Positions 15,720 through 25,937 of a DNA stretch of 64,000 bases are shown here, in pieces. A model generated the notes under the pieces. It worked only from the letters and a program-made list of their open reading frames with translations. It did no database searches and was not told the origin of the DNA. Position 1 is the stretch's first letter; every line of letters begins with the position of its first letter. Source of the DNA: Gemmatimonadaceae bacterium (lineage in GTDB: Bacteria > Gemmatimonadota > Gemmatimonadetes > Gemmatimonadales > Gemmatimonadaceae); NCBI GenBank assembly GCA_035533015.1, contig DATLUQ010000051.1:62001-126000 (forward strand). The letters are read 5' to 3'. The position numbers and the translations under genes were made by a program.

Positions 15720-18212
15720 ATGCCTGCCTCCCTCGAAGCGTTCCTCCAGGACGTCCGCTACGCCGCCCGCGGGCTACGCGCCAAGCCGGGCTTCACCATC
15801 GCCGTGGTGGTCACGCTTGCCCTCGGTATCGGCGCCAATGCCTCCATGTTCTCCATCGTCGACCGGTTGCTCTTCCGCCCGCCGCCGATGCTCGCCCACC
15901 CGGCGCTCGCCAACCGCGTCTACATCGGCAGCACCTACCGCGGCAAGGAGTTCATTGGCAGCAACGTGCAGTTCGCCCGCTACGTGGACCTCACCAACTT
16001 CACCCGGTCATTCTCGCGCACGGCCGAGGTCGCCCAACGCAAGCTGGCCATCGGAACCGGAACCGACGCCGAAGAGGTGAACGTCAGCGCGGTGAGCGCC
16101 AGCTTCTTTGGCTTCTTCAACGCGCCGCCGGTGCTCGGCCGCTACTTCTCGACCGCCGAAGACGCCGCGCTGACCGGAACGCCGGTGGTGGTACTCGGCT
16201 ACGGCTACTGGCAGATGAAGTTCGGCGGACGTAAGAACGTCCTGGGCCAGGCGATGCACATCGGCGCCACGACGTACACCGTGATCGGTGTCGCCCCTCA
16301 GGGATTCGTCGGGCTCTGGCCGAACGCGCCGCCGGCCGCGTTCGTCCCGCTCTCGGCGATGGGCCGCGAAATGGGTGCTGATCTTCGGTTACGCGGCGAA
16401 AGTTGGAACACCACCTACCACTGGACCTGGGCGTCGATGATCGCCGAGCGGAAGCCAGGCGTGAGTGACGCGATGGCCGATGCCGACCTCACGCAGGCCG
16501 TACTGCGCAGCTACACGATCGAGGCCGCGACCGACAAGGGCATGCAGCCGCTGTCAGTGACCAAGCCGCGCGGCATCGCCGCGTCGATACTCAGCGATCG
16601 CGGGCCCAACGAATCGAGCCTAGCCCGGATCGTCACCTGGATCAGCGGCGTGGCCCTCATCGTGTGGCTCATCGCCTGCGCCAACGTCGCGAATCTGCTG
16701 CTGGCGCGCGCCCTGCGCCGCCGCCGCGAGATCGCCGTGCGGCTGGCCCTCGGCGTGAGCCGCGGGCGATTGGCGTCGCAGCTGCTCACTGAGAGCTTCG
16801 CGCTCGCCCTGCTCGGGGGCGTGGCCGGCGCTGCGGTGGCCCAGTGGGGCGGGGCGCTCCTCCGCGCACTGTTCCTCTCCAAGACGACCACGGCCACGGT
16901 GATCGACGATCCCCGGACCCTGATCTTCATCGCGCTCACCGCGGCCGCCGCGGGGCTGCTCACCGGGCTCGCCCCGTTGTTCCAGACCGCACACACGGAC
17001 CTCACCCGCGATCTCAAGGCGGGCGCACGCGAGGGAACGTATCATAGTTCACATATACGCACCGGCTTGCTCGTGTTCCAGGGCATGCTATCGGTGCTGC
17101 TGCTCGTGGGCGCGGGGCTGTTCGTGCGCAGCCTGGCCCATGTGAGAGCTACGCCGCTTGGGTATGAAGCCGATCCGGTGGCCGTGGTGAACCTCAACAT
17201 GCGGGGTGTGACGCTGGACAGCGCGCAGGCGCACGCGCTTCGCATGAGGATGCTCGAGGCGGCCCAGGCCATTCCAGGCGCGGAGCACGCGTCGCTCCAA
17301 GTGACGATGCCCTTCTGGAGCACGTGGGACACCCAACTGACCGTGGCCGGAATCGATACGGTCGAGAAACTCGGCGAATTCGATCTCAACGCCGTCTCGC
17401 CCGACTATTTCGCCACCATGGGCACCCGCATCCTGCGTGGCCGCGGCATCACGGCGCAGGACGTGGCCGGTGCACCGGGCGCCATGGTCGTGAGCCAGGC
17501 CATGGCACGGAAACTCTGGCCCCACGCCGACGCCATCGGGCAATGCGTGAAAGTGGGCGCCGACACGATGCCATGCACCTACGTGGTGGGGGTGGCCGAG
17601 AACATCAAGAACAGCAGCCTGAACAGTGAGCCGGGGCTGTATTACTACATGTCGTGGCAGCAGTTTGCGCCGAGCCAGGGCGGCCTGTTCGTGCGCATGC
17701 ACGGCGCCGCGGCCTCCCAGACGGAGGCCATTCGCCGGGCGCTGCAGCCGCTCATGCCTGGCGTATCGTACGTCACCGTCACGTCGATGAGCGACGTGCT
17801 CGGCAATGAGACGCAGTCGTGGAAGCTTGGTGCCACCATGTTCCTGGCGTTCGGCGTGCTGGCGCTCGTGCTCGCCGCCGTGGGACTGTATAGCGTTATC
17901 GCATACAACGTGGCGCAGCGCGCGCATGAGATGGGCGTCCGCGTCGCACTCGGTGCGCAGATGCGGGATCTCATGGGTCTGGTGCTCCGCCAGGGGATCG
18001 GCGTTTCGACAGTGGGCATCGTGTTCGGCGCCGCGATCGCGCTGGGGGCAGGCCGTTGGGTGAAGCCGCTGCTGTTCAACGAGTCGCCTCGCGATCCGGC
18101 GGTTTACGCGGCTGTGGCCGTGACGCTGCTCGTGGTCGCGACGCTGGCCAGCCTCATCCCGGCACGCCGCGCCGCCAAGGCGGATCCGATGCAGGCGTTA
18201 CGGTCGGAGTAG
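15720..18212 (+). CDS. ADOP-family MacB-like ABC permease 2
   Basis: This 830-residue permease has the same duplicated FtsX/MacB layout. The first helix is KPGFTIAVVVTLALGIGANASMFSIVD. The middle helices include WLIACANVANLLLARALRRRREIAVRLALGVSRGRL, and the end is YSVIAYNVAQRAHEMGVRVALGAQ followed by PARRAAKADPMQALRSE. It lacks the 60-residue ADOP N-terminal extension of its neighbour. The ATG at 15720 (MPASLEAFLQDVRYAARGL) gives a family-like start; an in-frame GTG at 15654 would add 22 low-complexity residues. Neither start has a good ribosome site, while a strong AAAGGAG at 15606-15612 sits upstream in the wrong place. No ATPase gene is close. Confidence 0.88.
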   Translation: MPASLEAFLQDVRYAARGLRAKPGFTIAVVVTLALGIGANASMFSIVDRLLFRPPPMLAHPALANRVYIGSTYRGKEFIGSNVQFARYVDLTNFTRSFSRTAEVAQRKLAIGTGTDAEEVNVSAVSASFFGFFNAPPVLGRYFSTAEDAALTGTPVVVLGYGYWQMKFGGRKNVLGQAMHIGATTYTVIGVAPQGFVGLWPNAPPAAFVPLSAMGREMGADLRLRGESWNTTYHWTWASMIAERKPGVSDAMADADLTQAVLRSYTIEAATDKGMQPLSVTKPRGIAASILSDRGPNESSLARIVTWISGVALIVWLIACANVANLLLARALRRRREIAVRLALGVSRGRLASQLLTESFALALLGGVAGAAVAQWGGALLRALFLSKTTTATVIDDPRTLIFIALTAAAAGLLTGLAPLFQTAHTDLTRDLKAGAREGTYHSSHIRTGLLVFQGMLSVLLLVGAGLFVRSLAHVRATPLGYEADPVAVVNLNMRGVTLDSAQAHALRMRMLEAAQAIPGAEHASLQVTMPFWSTWDTQLTVAGIDTVEKLGEFDLNAVSPDYFATMGTRILRGRGITAQDVAGAPGAMVVSQAMARKLWPHADAIGQCVKVGADTMPCTYVVGVAENIKNSSLNSEPGLYYYMSWQQFAPSQGGLFVRMHGAAASQTEAIRRALQPLMPGVSYVTVTSMSDVLGNETQSWKLGATMFLAFGVLALVLAAVGLYSVIAYNVAQRAHEMGVRVALGAQMRDLMGLVLRQGIGVSTVGIVFGAAIALGAGRWVKPLLFNESPRDPAVYAAVAVTLLVVATLASLIPARRAAKADPMQALRSE

Positions 18213-18328
18213 GGGAAAGCACCACGGGTTGACGCTGTTCTTCGGTGTGTTCTTCGGCGTAGATTGACCAGGAGACCCGGTTTCCCCGGGATGCTCGTGG
18301 GCCATGCCGAACATCGAGGGCGAAGCCG

Positions 18329-18793
18329 ATGCCTGTCACCTTCAAGGTCAACGGAAAGTCGCACACCGTGGACGTCGCCGCGGACATGCCCCTGCTCTGG
18401 GTGCTCCGCGACATCCTCGATCTCAAAGGCACGAAGTTCGGATGCGGCGTCGGCCAGTGCGCCGCGTGTACCGTGCACGTGAACGGACGGCCTGCGCGGT
18501 CGTGCCTCCTGCCCGCGTCCGGCCTCGACGGTGTTGACGTCACCACGATCGAAGGCCTGTCGGAAGACGGTCGCCATCCGCTCCAGCAGGCGTGGGAGGA
18601 GTTGGACGTTCCGCAGTGCGGTTACTGCCAGACGGGACAGCTCATGTCGGCCGCGGCGTTGCTCAAACGGAATCCGCATCCGTCCGATGCCGATATCGAT
18701 CTCGCGATGAGCGGCAATATCTGCCGGTGCACCACCTACCTGCGAATCCGCGCGGCCGTCCATCGCGCCGCTGGTACGGAGGCCACCCGATGA
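18329..18793 (+). CDS. 2Fe-2S subunit of IorAB-type molybdenum hydroxylase
   Basis: The 154-residue protein has two iron-sulfur domains. The N-terminal plant-ferredoxin-like cluster is [19 protein letters not shown] with a fourth cysteine in RSCLLP. The C-terminal four-helix cluster is [19 protein letters not shown] and [14 protein letters not shown]. All eight cysteine ligands are present. It passes electrons from the molybdenum subunit encoded next, whose start overlaps this stop (ATGA), so the two are translationally coupled. GAGGGCGAAGCC precedes the ATG as ribosome site. No FAD (CoxM-like) subunit is encoded here, which matches the two-subunit isoquinoline-1-oxidoreductase or aldehyde-dehydrogenase type. 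Confidence 0.93.
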   Translation: MPVTFKVNGKSHTVDVAADMPLLWVLRDILDLKGTKFGCGVGQCAACTVHVNGRPARSCLLPASGLDGVDVTTIEGLSEDGRHPLQQAWEELDVPQCGYCQTGQLMSAAALLKRNPHPSDADIDLAMSGNICRCTTYLRIRAAVHRAAGTEATR

Positions 18794-20979
18794 GGAACGC
18801 CACAGTCACCCGCCGCGACTTCCTGCGCGTGTCTGCCATCGCGGGCGGCGGCATCCTGCTTGCCACCTACATCCCCGGATTGGCCGGGGCAGAAACGTTG
18901 GCCGCGAAAGCGTCCGACGAATTTCAGCCCGATGCGTACATCCGTATGACGCCCGACGGTATGGTCACGATCATGGCCAAGAATCCCGAGATCGGGCAGG
19001 GTGTGAAGACGATGCTGCCTATGATCATCGCCGACGAGCTGGACGTGGAGTGGAAGAACGTCCGCGTGGAACAGGCGTCGCTCGACACGACCAAGTTCGA
19101 GAACCAATGGGCCGGCGGCAGCACGGCCACGCCCATCAACTGGATGCCCCTGCGTCGCGTGGGTGCGGCTGGCCGCGCGATGCTGATCACCGCCGCGGCC
19201 GCCGCGTGGGGCGTACCGGAATCCGCATGCAGCACGGAGCCGGGCGCCGTGGTCCACGCCGCGAGCGGACGCAAGCTCAGCTACGGCCAACTGGTGGATC
19301 GCGCCACAACCGTGCCCGCTCCCGATCTGAATTCGGTGAAACTCAAGGATCCGAAGGATTTCCGGATCATAGGCACGCCGGTGCACGAGGTGGACAACCA
19401 CGCCATCGTCACCGGCCAGCCGCTCTATGGCATTGACGTCACGCTGCCCGGGATGGTGCATGCCGTATTCCAGAAGTGCCCGGTCTTCGGCGGTACGGTG
19501 AAGAGCGCCAACCTCGACGTGATCAAGGCGCAGCCGGGTGTGAAGGACGCGTTCGTGGTGGAGCCGGCGCCGGGCGGCGATCTCAGCGGTCTGCTCGGCG
19601 GCGTCGCGATCATCGGCGAGACCTGGTGGGCCGCCCAATCGGCGCGCAAGAAGTTGAAGGTGGTGTGGGACGAAGGCGCGGCGGCGCAACAGAGCAGCGC
19701 GTCGTTCGCCTCCCGGGCCGCGGCGTTGTCGAAGCAGGCGCCGCAACGCTCCCTCCGCAGCGACGGCGACGTGGATGCCGCACTCAAGGGGGCAGCGAAA
19801 GTGGTGAGCGGCGACTACTTCTATCCATTCATTTCGCACGCGACGCTGGAGCCGCAGAACTGCACCGCCCATTATCGTGCCGGGAAGCTCGAGATCTGGG
19901 CGCCCACGCAGATGCCGGCGCGCGGGCGCACGATGGTGGCGACCACGCTGGGGATGAAGGAGGACGACATCACCGTTCACCTGACGCGGAGCGGCGGCGG
20001 CTTCGGCCGTCGATTGAACAACGACTACATGGTCGAAGCGGCGCGCATCGCAAGGCAGGTGGACGCGCCGGTCAAGCTGCTCTGGTCGCGGGAAGACGAC
20101 ATGCAGCACGACTTCTATCGCCCGGCGGGGTTCCACTATTTCACCGGCGGCGTGGACGCTTCGGGCAAGCTGGTGGCCTGGAAGGACCACTTCGTGACCT
20201 TCGGCGATGCGCCCCGCTACGCGGCCAGCGCCGGGATCTCAGCCGCCGAGTTCCCGTCGCGATTCATCCCGAATTTCTCGCTCGGTGTGTCGTCGATGCC
20301 GCTGGGCGTGCCCACCGGAGCGCTGCGCGCGCCGGGCAGCAATGCCATCGCGTTCGTGATGCAGTCGTTCATCGACGAATTGGCGCACGCCGCTGGGCGC
20401 GACCCCGTGCAGTTCCGACGCGATCTGCTGGTGGCCGCCGAAGACGGCGCGGCAATGGACGCCCGGCGAATGCAAGGCGTGCTCGACCTCGTGGCCGAGA
20501 AGTCGGGGTGGGGCAAGCAGACCTTCCCGCGCGGAACGGCGCAGGGCGTCGCCTTCCACTTCAGCCACCGCGGCTACTTCGCCGAGGTCGTGCAGGCCAC
20601 GGTAACCAAGGCCGGCGCCGTGAAGGTGGACAAGGTCTGGGTGGCCGGCGACATCGGCAGCCAGGTCATCAACCCGCTCAACGCCGAGAGCCAGGCGCAG
20701 GGCGCTGTGCTCGACGGGTTGTCCGAAGCGTTTGGCCAGGAGATCACGATCAAGGACGGGCGCACCGAACAGGCGAACTTCAACCAGTATCGGTTGATGC
20801 GCATCCGCGACGTACCACCGGTGGATGTGCACTTTCTCGCCACCGACTTTCCGCCCACGGGCCTTGGTGAGCCGGCACTGCCGCCAGCGGTGGCCGCTCT
20901 GTGCAACGCGATCTTCTCGGCGACAGGAAAGCGCGTGCGGTCGCTGCCGCTGTCGAAGCACGACCTGAGCTGGGCGTAG
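18790..20979 (+). CDS. Molybdopterin subunit of IorAB-type hydroxylase/aldehyde dehydrogenase
   Basis: This 729-residue protein starts with a Tat signal ([24 protein letters not shown]), so it folds in the cytoplasm and is exported with its cofactor. The body follows the IorB-type layout. An N-terminal molybdopterin-binding part includes [21 protein letters not shown] central aldehyde-oxidase hammerhead-like part contains [13 protein letters not shown]. The main cofactor domain has [19 protein letters not shown] and [23 protein letters not shown]. Near the C-terminus [13 protein letters not shown] carries the catalytic glutamate. The substrate is probably an N-heterocycle or aldehyde in the periplasm, but sequence alone does not decide. 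Cytochrome partners are not visible nearby. Confidence 0.93.
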   Translation: MRNATVTRRDFLRVSAIAGGGILLATYIPGLAGAETLAAKASDEFQPDAYIRMTPDGMVTIMAKNPEIGQGVKTMLPMIIADELDVEWKNVRVEQASLDTTKFENQWAGGSTATPINWMPLRRVGAAGRAMLITAAAAAWGVPESACSTEPGAVVHAASGRKLSYGQLVDRATTVPAPDLNSVKLKDPKDFRIIGTPVHEVDNHAIVTGQPLYGIDVTLPGMVHAVFQKCPVFGGTVKSANLDVIKAQPGVKDAFVVEPAPGGDLSGLLGGVAIIGETWWAAQSARKKLKVVWDEGAAAQQSSASFASRAAALSKQAPQRSLRSDGDVDAALKGAAKVVSGDYFYPFISHATLEPQNCTAHYRAGKLEIWAPTQMPARGRTMVATTLGMKEDDITVHLTRSGGGFGRRLNNDYMVEAARIARQVDAPVKLLWSREDDMQHDFYRPAGFHYFTGGVDASGKLVAWKDHFVTFGDAPRYAASAGISAAEFPSRFIPNFSLGVSSMPLGVPTGALRAPGSNAIAFVMQSFIDELAHAAGRDPVQFRRDLLVAAEDGAAMDARRMQGVLDLVAEKSGWGKQTFPRGTAQGVAFHFSHRGYFAEVVQATVTKAGAVKVDKVWVAGDIGSQVINPLNAESQAQGAVLDGLSEAFGQEITIKDGRTEQANFNQYRLMRIRDVPPVDVHFLATDFPPTGLGEPALPPAVAALCNAIFSATGKRVRSLPLSKHDLSWA

Positions 20980-20998
20980 CGGCGGGTACGTTGCACCG

Positions 20999-21035
20999 AA
21001 CGGAGCCCGTTCTCAAGTCCGAGACCGGGCCCGTT
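20999..21035. terminator. Bidirectional hairpin between converging genes
   Basis: AACGGAGCCCGTTCT (20999-21013) pairs with AGACCGGGCCCGTT (21022-21035), with one bulged A and one mismatch around an 8-base loop. It lies exactly between the ends of iorB and the third ADOP permease, so it can terminate both transcripts. The downstream T run is short. Confidence 0.6.
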
Positions 21036-21038
21036 TCA

Positions 21039-23531
21039 CTATTCGTACCGCAAGGCGTGCATCGGATCGGTCCGCGATGCACGCTGGGCCGGCAGGTACC
21101 CCGCCGCCAGGGCCACCAATGTGAGAACGACCGCGGCCGCCAGCGTGACGGCAGGATCGTAGCCCTTGAGCTGATAGAGCAGCGACTGCGCGCCGCGTCC
21201 CAAGGCGATCGCCCCTCCTACGCCGATCGCCCCGCCGATCAACGTCATGAGACCCACCTGGCGCAATACCATGCGGCGCACGCGAGCGGCGTCCGCGCCA
21301 AGGGCCATACGGACGCCGATCTCCCGCGTGCGCTGCGCCACCGAGTATGCCAGCACGCCATACAGCCCGACCGCAGCGAGCAGCGTGGCCAGCACTGCGA
21401 AGGCGGTGGACAGCGTGCCGATCATGCGATCGAGGAAGACGTTCTCCTTGACCTGCTCGGACAGGGTCTTGAGTTCCTCCACCGGCAGGTTCGGGTCGAG
21501 CTTCTTGACCACGCTCGGGATAGCCTGCAGAAGCTGCTCTGGATCCTGGGCGCTCCGCACGTAGTAGTTGAGTCCGCCGAGCGCGGTGTCGGCCCGCCAC
21601 GGGAGGAAGAACACCGGAGGCACCGAATCCTTCACGTCACTGTACTTCGCGTTCTTCGTGAGCCCCACGATCTCGATGTCCAGATCGTTGCCTCCCGTGG
21701 ACATGTGCTTGCCGACCGCGTCACGTCCGAGGTGGAACTTCCTGGCGAACGCCTCGTTGACCACGGCCACCTTGGGCGCACCGGCGATGTCGGACGTCGT
21801 GAAGTCGCGGCCTGCCAGTATCGGGACGCCCATGACGTGGAAGTAGTTCGCCCCCACCTCGTTGAACCGCGAGTTATTGTCCACGTCGGGGCCACGCGGA
21901 AACCCCTCGACGTTGACGTCGTTGCCCCAATTGTCGCCCGCGAGGAGCGGAACGCGCGCTTCCGTCACGCCGGTCACGCCCGGAAGACCGCTCAACTCCT
22001 GGTCCAGGCGGCCGAAGAACACCGCCGAGCGGGCACTTGAATACCCGTTGAGCTCCGGCGACACGCCGAACGTCGCCACGTGCTCGACGTTGATACCGAG
22101 ATCCACGCGGCTCACGTTGCGCAGGCTCTTGATGAACAGGCCGGCCGAGATGAGCAGCGCCATGGACAGCGCGATCTGTGCGGTGACGAGCGACGTGCGG
22201 AAGCGCGCCGCTCCGCGCGTACCGGAGAGCTTGCCGGAGTTGTTGCGCAATGCGGTGACCAGATCTGGGCGCGTACTCTGGAGTGCCGGGAACAGGCCGA
22301 AGAGAATGCCGGTGCCGACGGACATGGCCGCCGCGAACCAGACCACTGACAGGTGCAGTTGGAAGTTGAGCGTCTGCGCCGAGTCGGGCGGCAGCATGAC
22401 CATGATCGACACCAAAGTCCAGTGCGCGACGAAGATGCTCATCGCCCCTCCGACCAGGGCGAGCAGCACTGACTCGGTGAGCAACTGCCTGATGATCTGC
22501 CACCGCGTGGCGCCGAGCGAGAGGCGCACGGCCATCTCCATCGTGCGATTGGCGCCGCGGGCGAGCAGCAGGTTGGCGATGTTGGCGCAGGCGATGAGCA
22601 GGACAATGCCGGTGATCGCGAACAGGAACAGCAGCGGCGTCTTCGCACTCTGCGCCAGGGTATTCTGGCCGCGGCGCCCATCGTCCACGGTCAGCAGCTT
22701 GGCCTTGAACCGTGCCATCGTCGCGTCGCTCATCCCCTTCTGGAGCGGGGCCTCGACGTCGGTGACGATCGGGTGATAGATGGCGTTCATCGCCGCGCGC
22801 GCCTGGTCCACCGTCACGCCCGGCTTGAGCCGCCCGAACACATACGCCCAGTAGCTCGTGCGGTTGGTGAACCCTTTCCAGGTCGGTAACATGACGCCAC
22901 GCATCGAAAGCGGCACGAACACCGCCGGTTGCGTGCCGATCGTCGTTCCCGTGAACGTCTGGGGCGCGACGCCGACGATCGTCATCGTCTGGCCGTTGAT
23001 CACGATCGGTTTGCCGATCACGCGGCGGTCGCCGCCCAGGTGCGCCTGCCAGTACCCGTAGCTCAGCACCGCCAGGAAGTTCGCCCCGATGGCCTGGTCG
23101 TCACTTGGCGTGAATAGCCGGCCGAGCGTCGGCGAGAGTTCGAGCGTCGGGAAATACGACCCCGAGACCTCCTCCCCTTCCGTGTTCATGGTCTGGTCGC
23201 CGTAGGCCACGTTGGCGCCGAACAGCACGTGGGCGGCCAGGCCGGTGAACACCGTCTGGGCCTTCTCGAGATCGCGGAACATCGGGTAGCTGAACACGAC
23301 GTCGCAGCCGCCTGCCTGCCCACACGACTGTGAGCCCGGATTGGGGCCGGGCGCTCCCAGATTGACCAGTTGCTCGGGGTGCGGTACCGGGAGGGGCTGC
23401 CGCAGCAATTCGTTGAACAGCGAATAGATTGCGGCGTTCGCGCCGATCCCGAGGGCCAGCGACAGCGCTGCCACGCCGGTCACGAAGGGCGTCTTGAACA
23501 GCGTCCGGAAGGCGAGTTTCAGATGGGACAT
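21039..23531 (-). CDS. ADOP-family MacB-like ABC permease 3
   Basis: This 830-residue duplicated MacB/FtsX permease begins MSHLKLAFRTLFKTPFVTGV with helix ALSLALGIGANAAIYSLFNE. Middle helices contain IVLLIACANIANLLLARGANRTMEMAVRLSLGAT. The end has LYGVLAYSVAQRTREIGVRMALGAD and PAQRASRTDPMHALRYE. The first periplasmic core contains a short GSQSCGQAGGCDVVFSYPMF segment with two cysteines that could form a disulfide. Unlike ADOP 1 it has no PadR partner and no N-terminal extension. It lies 136 bp downstream of the oxidoreductase gene on the same strand. No ATP-binding protein is adjacent. Confidence 0.9.
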   Translation of the reverse strand: MSHLKLAFRTLFKTPFVTGVAALSLALGIGANAAIYSLFNELLRQPLPVPHPEQLVNLGAPGPNPGSQSCGQAGGCDVVFSYPMFRDLEKAQTVFTGLAAHVLFGANVAYGDQTMNTEGEEVSGSYFPTLELSPTLGRLFTPSDDQAIGANFLAVLSYGYWQAHLGGDRRVIGKPIVINGQTMTIVGVAPQTFTGTTIGTQPAVFVPLSMRGVMLPTWKGFTNRTSYWAYVFGRLKPGVTVDQARAAMNAIYHPIVTDVEAPLQKGMSDATMARFKAKLLTVDDGRRGQNTLAQSAKTPLLFLFAITGIVLLIACANIANLLLARGANRTMEMAVRLSLGATRWQIIRQLLTESVLLALVGGAMSIFVAHWTLVSIMVMLPPDSAQTLNFQLHLSVVWFAAAMSVGTGILFGLFPALQSTRPDLVTALRNNSGKLSGTRGAARFRTSLVTAQIALSMALLISAGLFIKSLRNVSRVDLGINVEHVATFGVSPELNGYSSARSAVFFGRLDQELSGLPGVTGVTEARVPLLAGDNWGNDVNVEGFPRGPDVDNNSRFNEVGANYFHVMGVPILAGRDFTTSDIAGAPKVAVVNEAFARKFHLGRDAVGKHMSTGGNDLDIEIVGLTKNAKYSDVKDSVPPVFFLPWRADTALGGLNYYVRSAQDPEQLLQAIPSVVKKLDPNLPVEELKTLSEQVKENVFLDRMIGTLSTAFAVLATLLAAVGLYGVLAYSVAQRTREIGVRMALGADAARVRRMVLRQVGLMTLIGGAIGVGGAIALGRGAQSLLYQLKGYDPAVTLAAAVVLTLVALAAGYLPAQRASRTDPMHALRYE

Positions 23532-23667
23532 CGGGCGGTGGGCCGAAGGAACGGGAGAGCGCAGCTTTCGCGCTTAGACAGCGAACGCCCGCCGAAGGTT
23601 GGCGAAGCGGGCTGCCCGTCCTACGGCGGAAGTTGCCGAAAGGTTTTTACGCCGGCTCGGCCCAACA

Positions 23668-24558
23668 TCACCCCATGGGGCCGCGCTGCCCCGAGTCGTG
23701 GGCGGCAAGCGCCCCGATGGCCGACCAGTCGAGCGCTTCGCCTCCCATGGCCAGCAGCGCCAGGAACCGGTCGCGCAGCAGGCTTGCCAGCGGCAGCGGC
23801 ACCCGCAGCTCTTCGCCGGCGGCGAGCGCCAGCCGCACGTCCTTCAGTCCCAGCGGAGCCGCGAAGCCCACCTTGGTGAAATCTCCGTCGACTACCAGCC
23901 CGCCATACGTCCTGTACACGGGGGCGTCGAACAGCGTGTTCGTGAGGAATTCGAGGTACGCACGGCGGTCGATCCCCTCCTTGCCTACCAGCGCCATGGC
24001 TTCGCCCACCGACTCGATCACTGACATGATGAGAAAGTTGGTGGCGAGCTTCACCAGATTCGCCGAGCGTGGCGCGTCGCCCATGAAGAGCACGTGCTGT
24101 CCCATGGCCGCGAACAACGGCGTGCACTCGGTAACCGCGTCAGGAGCGCCCGCCGCCAGTATGTAGAGCCTTGCTGCGGCGGCGGCATCGGGGCGCCCGA
24201 CCACGGGCGCGCAGACGAACCGCAGTCCCGCCTCGGCGTGCGCCGCGGTCAGCCGGTTGGCCAGCGCGACGCTGATCGTGCTCATGGAGATGTGGAGTCC
24301 GCCCCTTCCGAGGTTGGAGATAATGCCGCCGTCGCCCAACGATACGGCTTCCACAGCGGCATCGTCGGCGAGCATGGTGATCACGGCGCCAGCGGTGCAG
24401 GCCCCGGCCACCGCGGCCGCCGCGTGTGCTCCGCGTTCGACCAGCGGTTGCACCTTGGCCGCAGTGCGGTTGTACACGGTGACATCGTGACCGGCCGCGA
24501 GCAGGTTGGGCACCATCCCTTCTCCCATGCGGCCGAGGCCGATGAATCCCAGTTTCAT
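23668..24558 (-). CDS. 3-hydroxyisobutyrate dehydrogenase-family oxidoreductase
   Basis: This 296-residue NAD(P)-dependent enzyme begins MKLGFIGLGRMGEGMVPNLL, a Rossmann GxGxxG start. The substrate-binding motif DGGIISNLGRGGLHISMSTI follows. The catalytic lysine is in ANLVKLATNFLIMSVIESVGEAMAL, the SANLVKLxxN signature of beta-hydroxyacid dehydrogenases. The C-terminal half is the all-helical domain, ending near residue 296. Possible substrates include 3-hydroxyisobutyrate, tartronate semialdehyde and succinic semialdehyde; the sequence does not separate them. No valine-catabolism gene is near. The upstream gap of 150 bp holds the terminator of the TPR gene. Confidence 0.88.
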   Translation of the reverse strand: MKLGFIGLGRMGEGMVPNLLAAGHDVTVYNRTAAKVQPLVERGAHAAAAVAGACTAGAVITMLADDAAVEAVSLGDGGIISNLGRGGLHISMSTISVALANRLTAAHAEAGLRFVCAPVVGRPDAAAAARLYILAAGAPDAVTECTPLFAAMGQHVLFMGDAPRSANLVKLATNFLIMSVIESVGEAMALVGKEGIDRRAYLEFLTNTLFDAPVYRTYGGLVVDGDFTKVGFAAPLGLKDVRLALAAGEELRVPLPLASLLRDRFLALLAMGGEALDWSAIGALAAHDSGQRGPMG

Positions 24559-24651
24559 ACCGTTTCCTCAATGGGTTGACCGATCACCGCAATCCGGGCC
24601 CGGGTTCGCCGTACCCGGCGAACGATGGCTGGCCCGTTCCTGGAATGACAA

Positions 24652-24684
24652 CCGAGCCCCGCAGATGCAATCCGCGGGGCTCGG
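24652..24684 (-). terminator. Intrinsic terminator downstream of TPR lipoprotein gene
   Basis: CCGAGCCCCGC (24652-24662) and GCGGGGCTCGG (24674-24684) form a perfect 11-bp GC-rich stem with an 11-base loop, 25 bp past the TPR stop codon. The minus-strand sequence after the stem (TTGTCATTCC) is only weakly T-rich. Confidence 0.65.
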
Positions 24685-24708
24685 CCGTCGTTCCTCCCGT
24701 GTAGCGTC

Positions 24709-25779
24709 CTACCGTCCAGAATCCGGCCGGATCTTGATCGGATCACCCACCGTCCGGACGATCGTGATCGTGCTGTCGAGCTTCACGATTCCCGAGTCAG
24801 GCTTCGCGGTGGGCGTGTCCTTCCACGCCTTCACTTTCAGCCGGAATTGCTCGGCCAGGTCCTGGATGCTGACCTCGTCAACGGCCATCGAGTCGGTGAC
24901 GGTGCTCTGCATCCGCTCCAGATTCTTCACGGCCTTGGTGAACGTGGAGTCGTCATGGACGGCGGCCTCGTACGCGTGCTTGGCCGTCACCGGGTATCCC
25001 GACCGTTCGAGCGCCATGCCGAAGTTGTTCTGAAACAGCGGCGCGGTCGGCTTGAGTTGTACGGCGCGGGCGAGCGGACCGAGCGCGTCCTTGTAATCCC
25101 CCGAATCCAGCAGCAGCACGCCAAGGTTGTTCAACCCCCAGAGGTCCTCGCCGTCGCGCACCAGCAACTGCCGGTAGGTCTCCCTGGCCCCGTCGAGGTC
25201 GCCGCTGCCGGCCTGCGCCCGGGCCTTGAGCCGCCAGCCGTCGGCCGACACGGAATCGATCGCCAACCCCTTCTCCACGCGCTCCAGCGCTTCGGGTGCC
25301 CGCTTCAGGTCGAGCAGTACCCGGGCCGAGTTGAAGTACCCCTTGGCGTAGGTGGGATCGATGTCGATGGATCTCTCGAACGCCTTCTCGGCGCGCGTGA
25401 AGTCGCCGGCCTTCCACGAGGACAGGCCGAGCATGTAGAAGCCGAACGCGTCGTTGGGCTTGGACGCCACGTAGCGCTCGAACATCGCCGCCGCCTCGTC
25501 GTAGTGGCCGGCTTTGAAGATGTCATTAGCGTTTGAATATGTAGCGGGCAGTACGAACTCCGAGGTGCGGGACGTTACCGAACCGCCCGTGGTGTTGGTG
25601 GCCGGCCGGACCTTGCCGGTCACCGCGGAGCCGGTGGGCCGTGCGACGTCCGTCTTGCCGGAACCGACGGGACGAGCCTCGGCGTTGTCGTTGCCGCACG
25701 CCGCGAGGGCGAAGGGCACGATGACGAGTGCGGTCCACGAGAAGCCGCGGATGCGGGTGCTGCGAGTGATGGTGTACAT
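24709..25779 (-). CDS. TPR-repeat lipoprotein, probable sigma-54 target
   Basis: The 356-residue protein has a lipoprotein signal with lipobox LAAC (VPFALAACGND, Cys at about 28), then a threonine/serine-rich linker. From about residue 85 come five to six tetratricopeptide repeats, such as AAAMFERYVASKPNDAFGFY, AEKAFERSIDIDPTYAKGYF and ALGPLARAVQLKPTAPLFQN. TPRs bind other proteins, so it is probably a membrane-anchored assembly factor. The ATG at 25779 has a perfect AGGAGG just upstream. A longer ATG at 25833 would lie at or before the predicted sigma-54 transcription start, which supports 25779. It sits downstream of a two-component sigma-54 activator operon on the same strand. Confidence 0.85.
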   Translation of the reverse strand: MYTITRSTRIRGFSWTALVIVPFALAACGNDNAEARPVGSGKTDVARPTGSAVTGKVRPATNTTGGSVTSRTSEFVLPATYSNANDIFKAGHYDEAAAMFERYVASKPNDAFGFYMLGLSSWKAGDFTRAEKAFERSIDIDPTYAKGYFNSARVLLDLKRAPEALERVEKGLAIDSVSADGWRLKARAQAGSGDLDGARETYRQLLVRDGEDLWGLNNLGVLLLDSGDYKDALGPLARAVQLKPTAPLFQNNFGMALERSGYPVTAKHAYEAAVHDDSTFTKAVKNLERMQSTVTDSMAVDEVSIQDLAEQFRLKVKAWKDTPTAKPDSGIVKLDSTITIVRTVGDPIKIRPDSGR

Positions 25780-25839
25780 GGGGTCCTCCTCATTGGGGGC
25801 GCCGGAGCGCCTTGGCGGTGGTGAGACGCCCATTGAGAA

Positions 25840-25855
25840 GGCAAGGAGGCGGCCA
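25840..25855 (-). promoter_or_regulatory. Candidate sigma-54 (-24/-12) promoter
   Basis: On the minus strand TGGCCGCCTCCTTGCC matches the core of the sigma-54 consensus TGGCACGN4TTGCW: TGGC and TTGC are exact, with 7 bp between them (GG to GC spacing 10). The variable ACG and final W do not match. Transcription would start near 25830, about 50 bp before the TPR start codon. An NtrC-type activator with a GAFTGA loop is encoded immediately upstream. Confidence 0.55.
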
Positions 25856-25937
25856 CGGATCAGGGTGTTCGGGCAATTCCCCTAAGCCGTTGCTCGCGAG
25901 CGAGTTGGGGGCTCGCGGCGGTTCGGGCTGCCAGGCG

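Noticed and set aside
18736-20190. 484-residue minus-strand frame opposite iorB
   Set aside because: No motifs, His/Arg-rich, lies wholly under a clear molybdenum hydroxylase gene.
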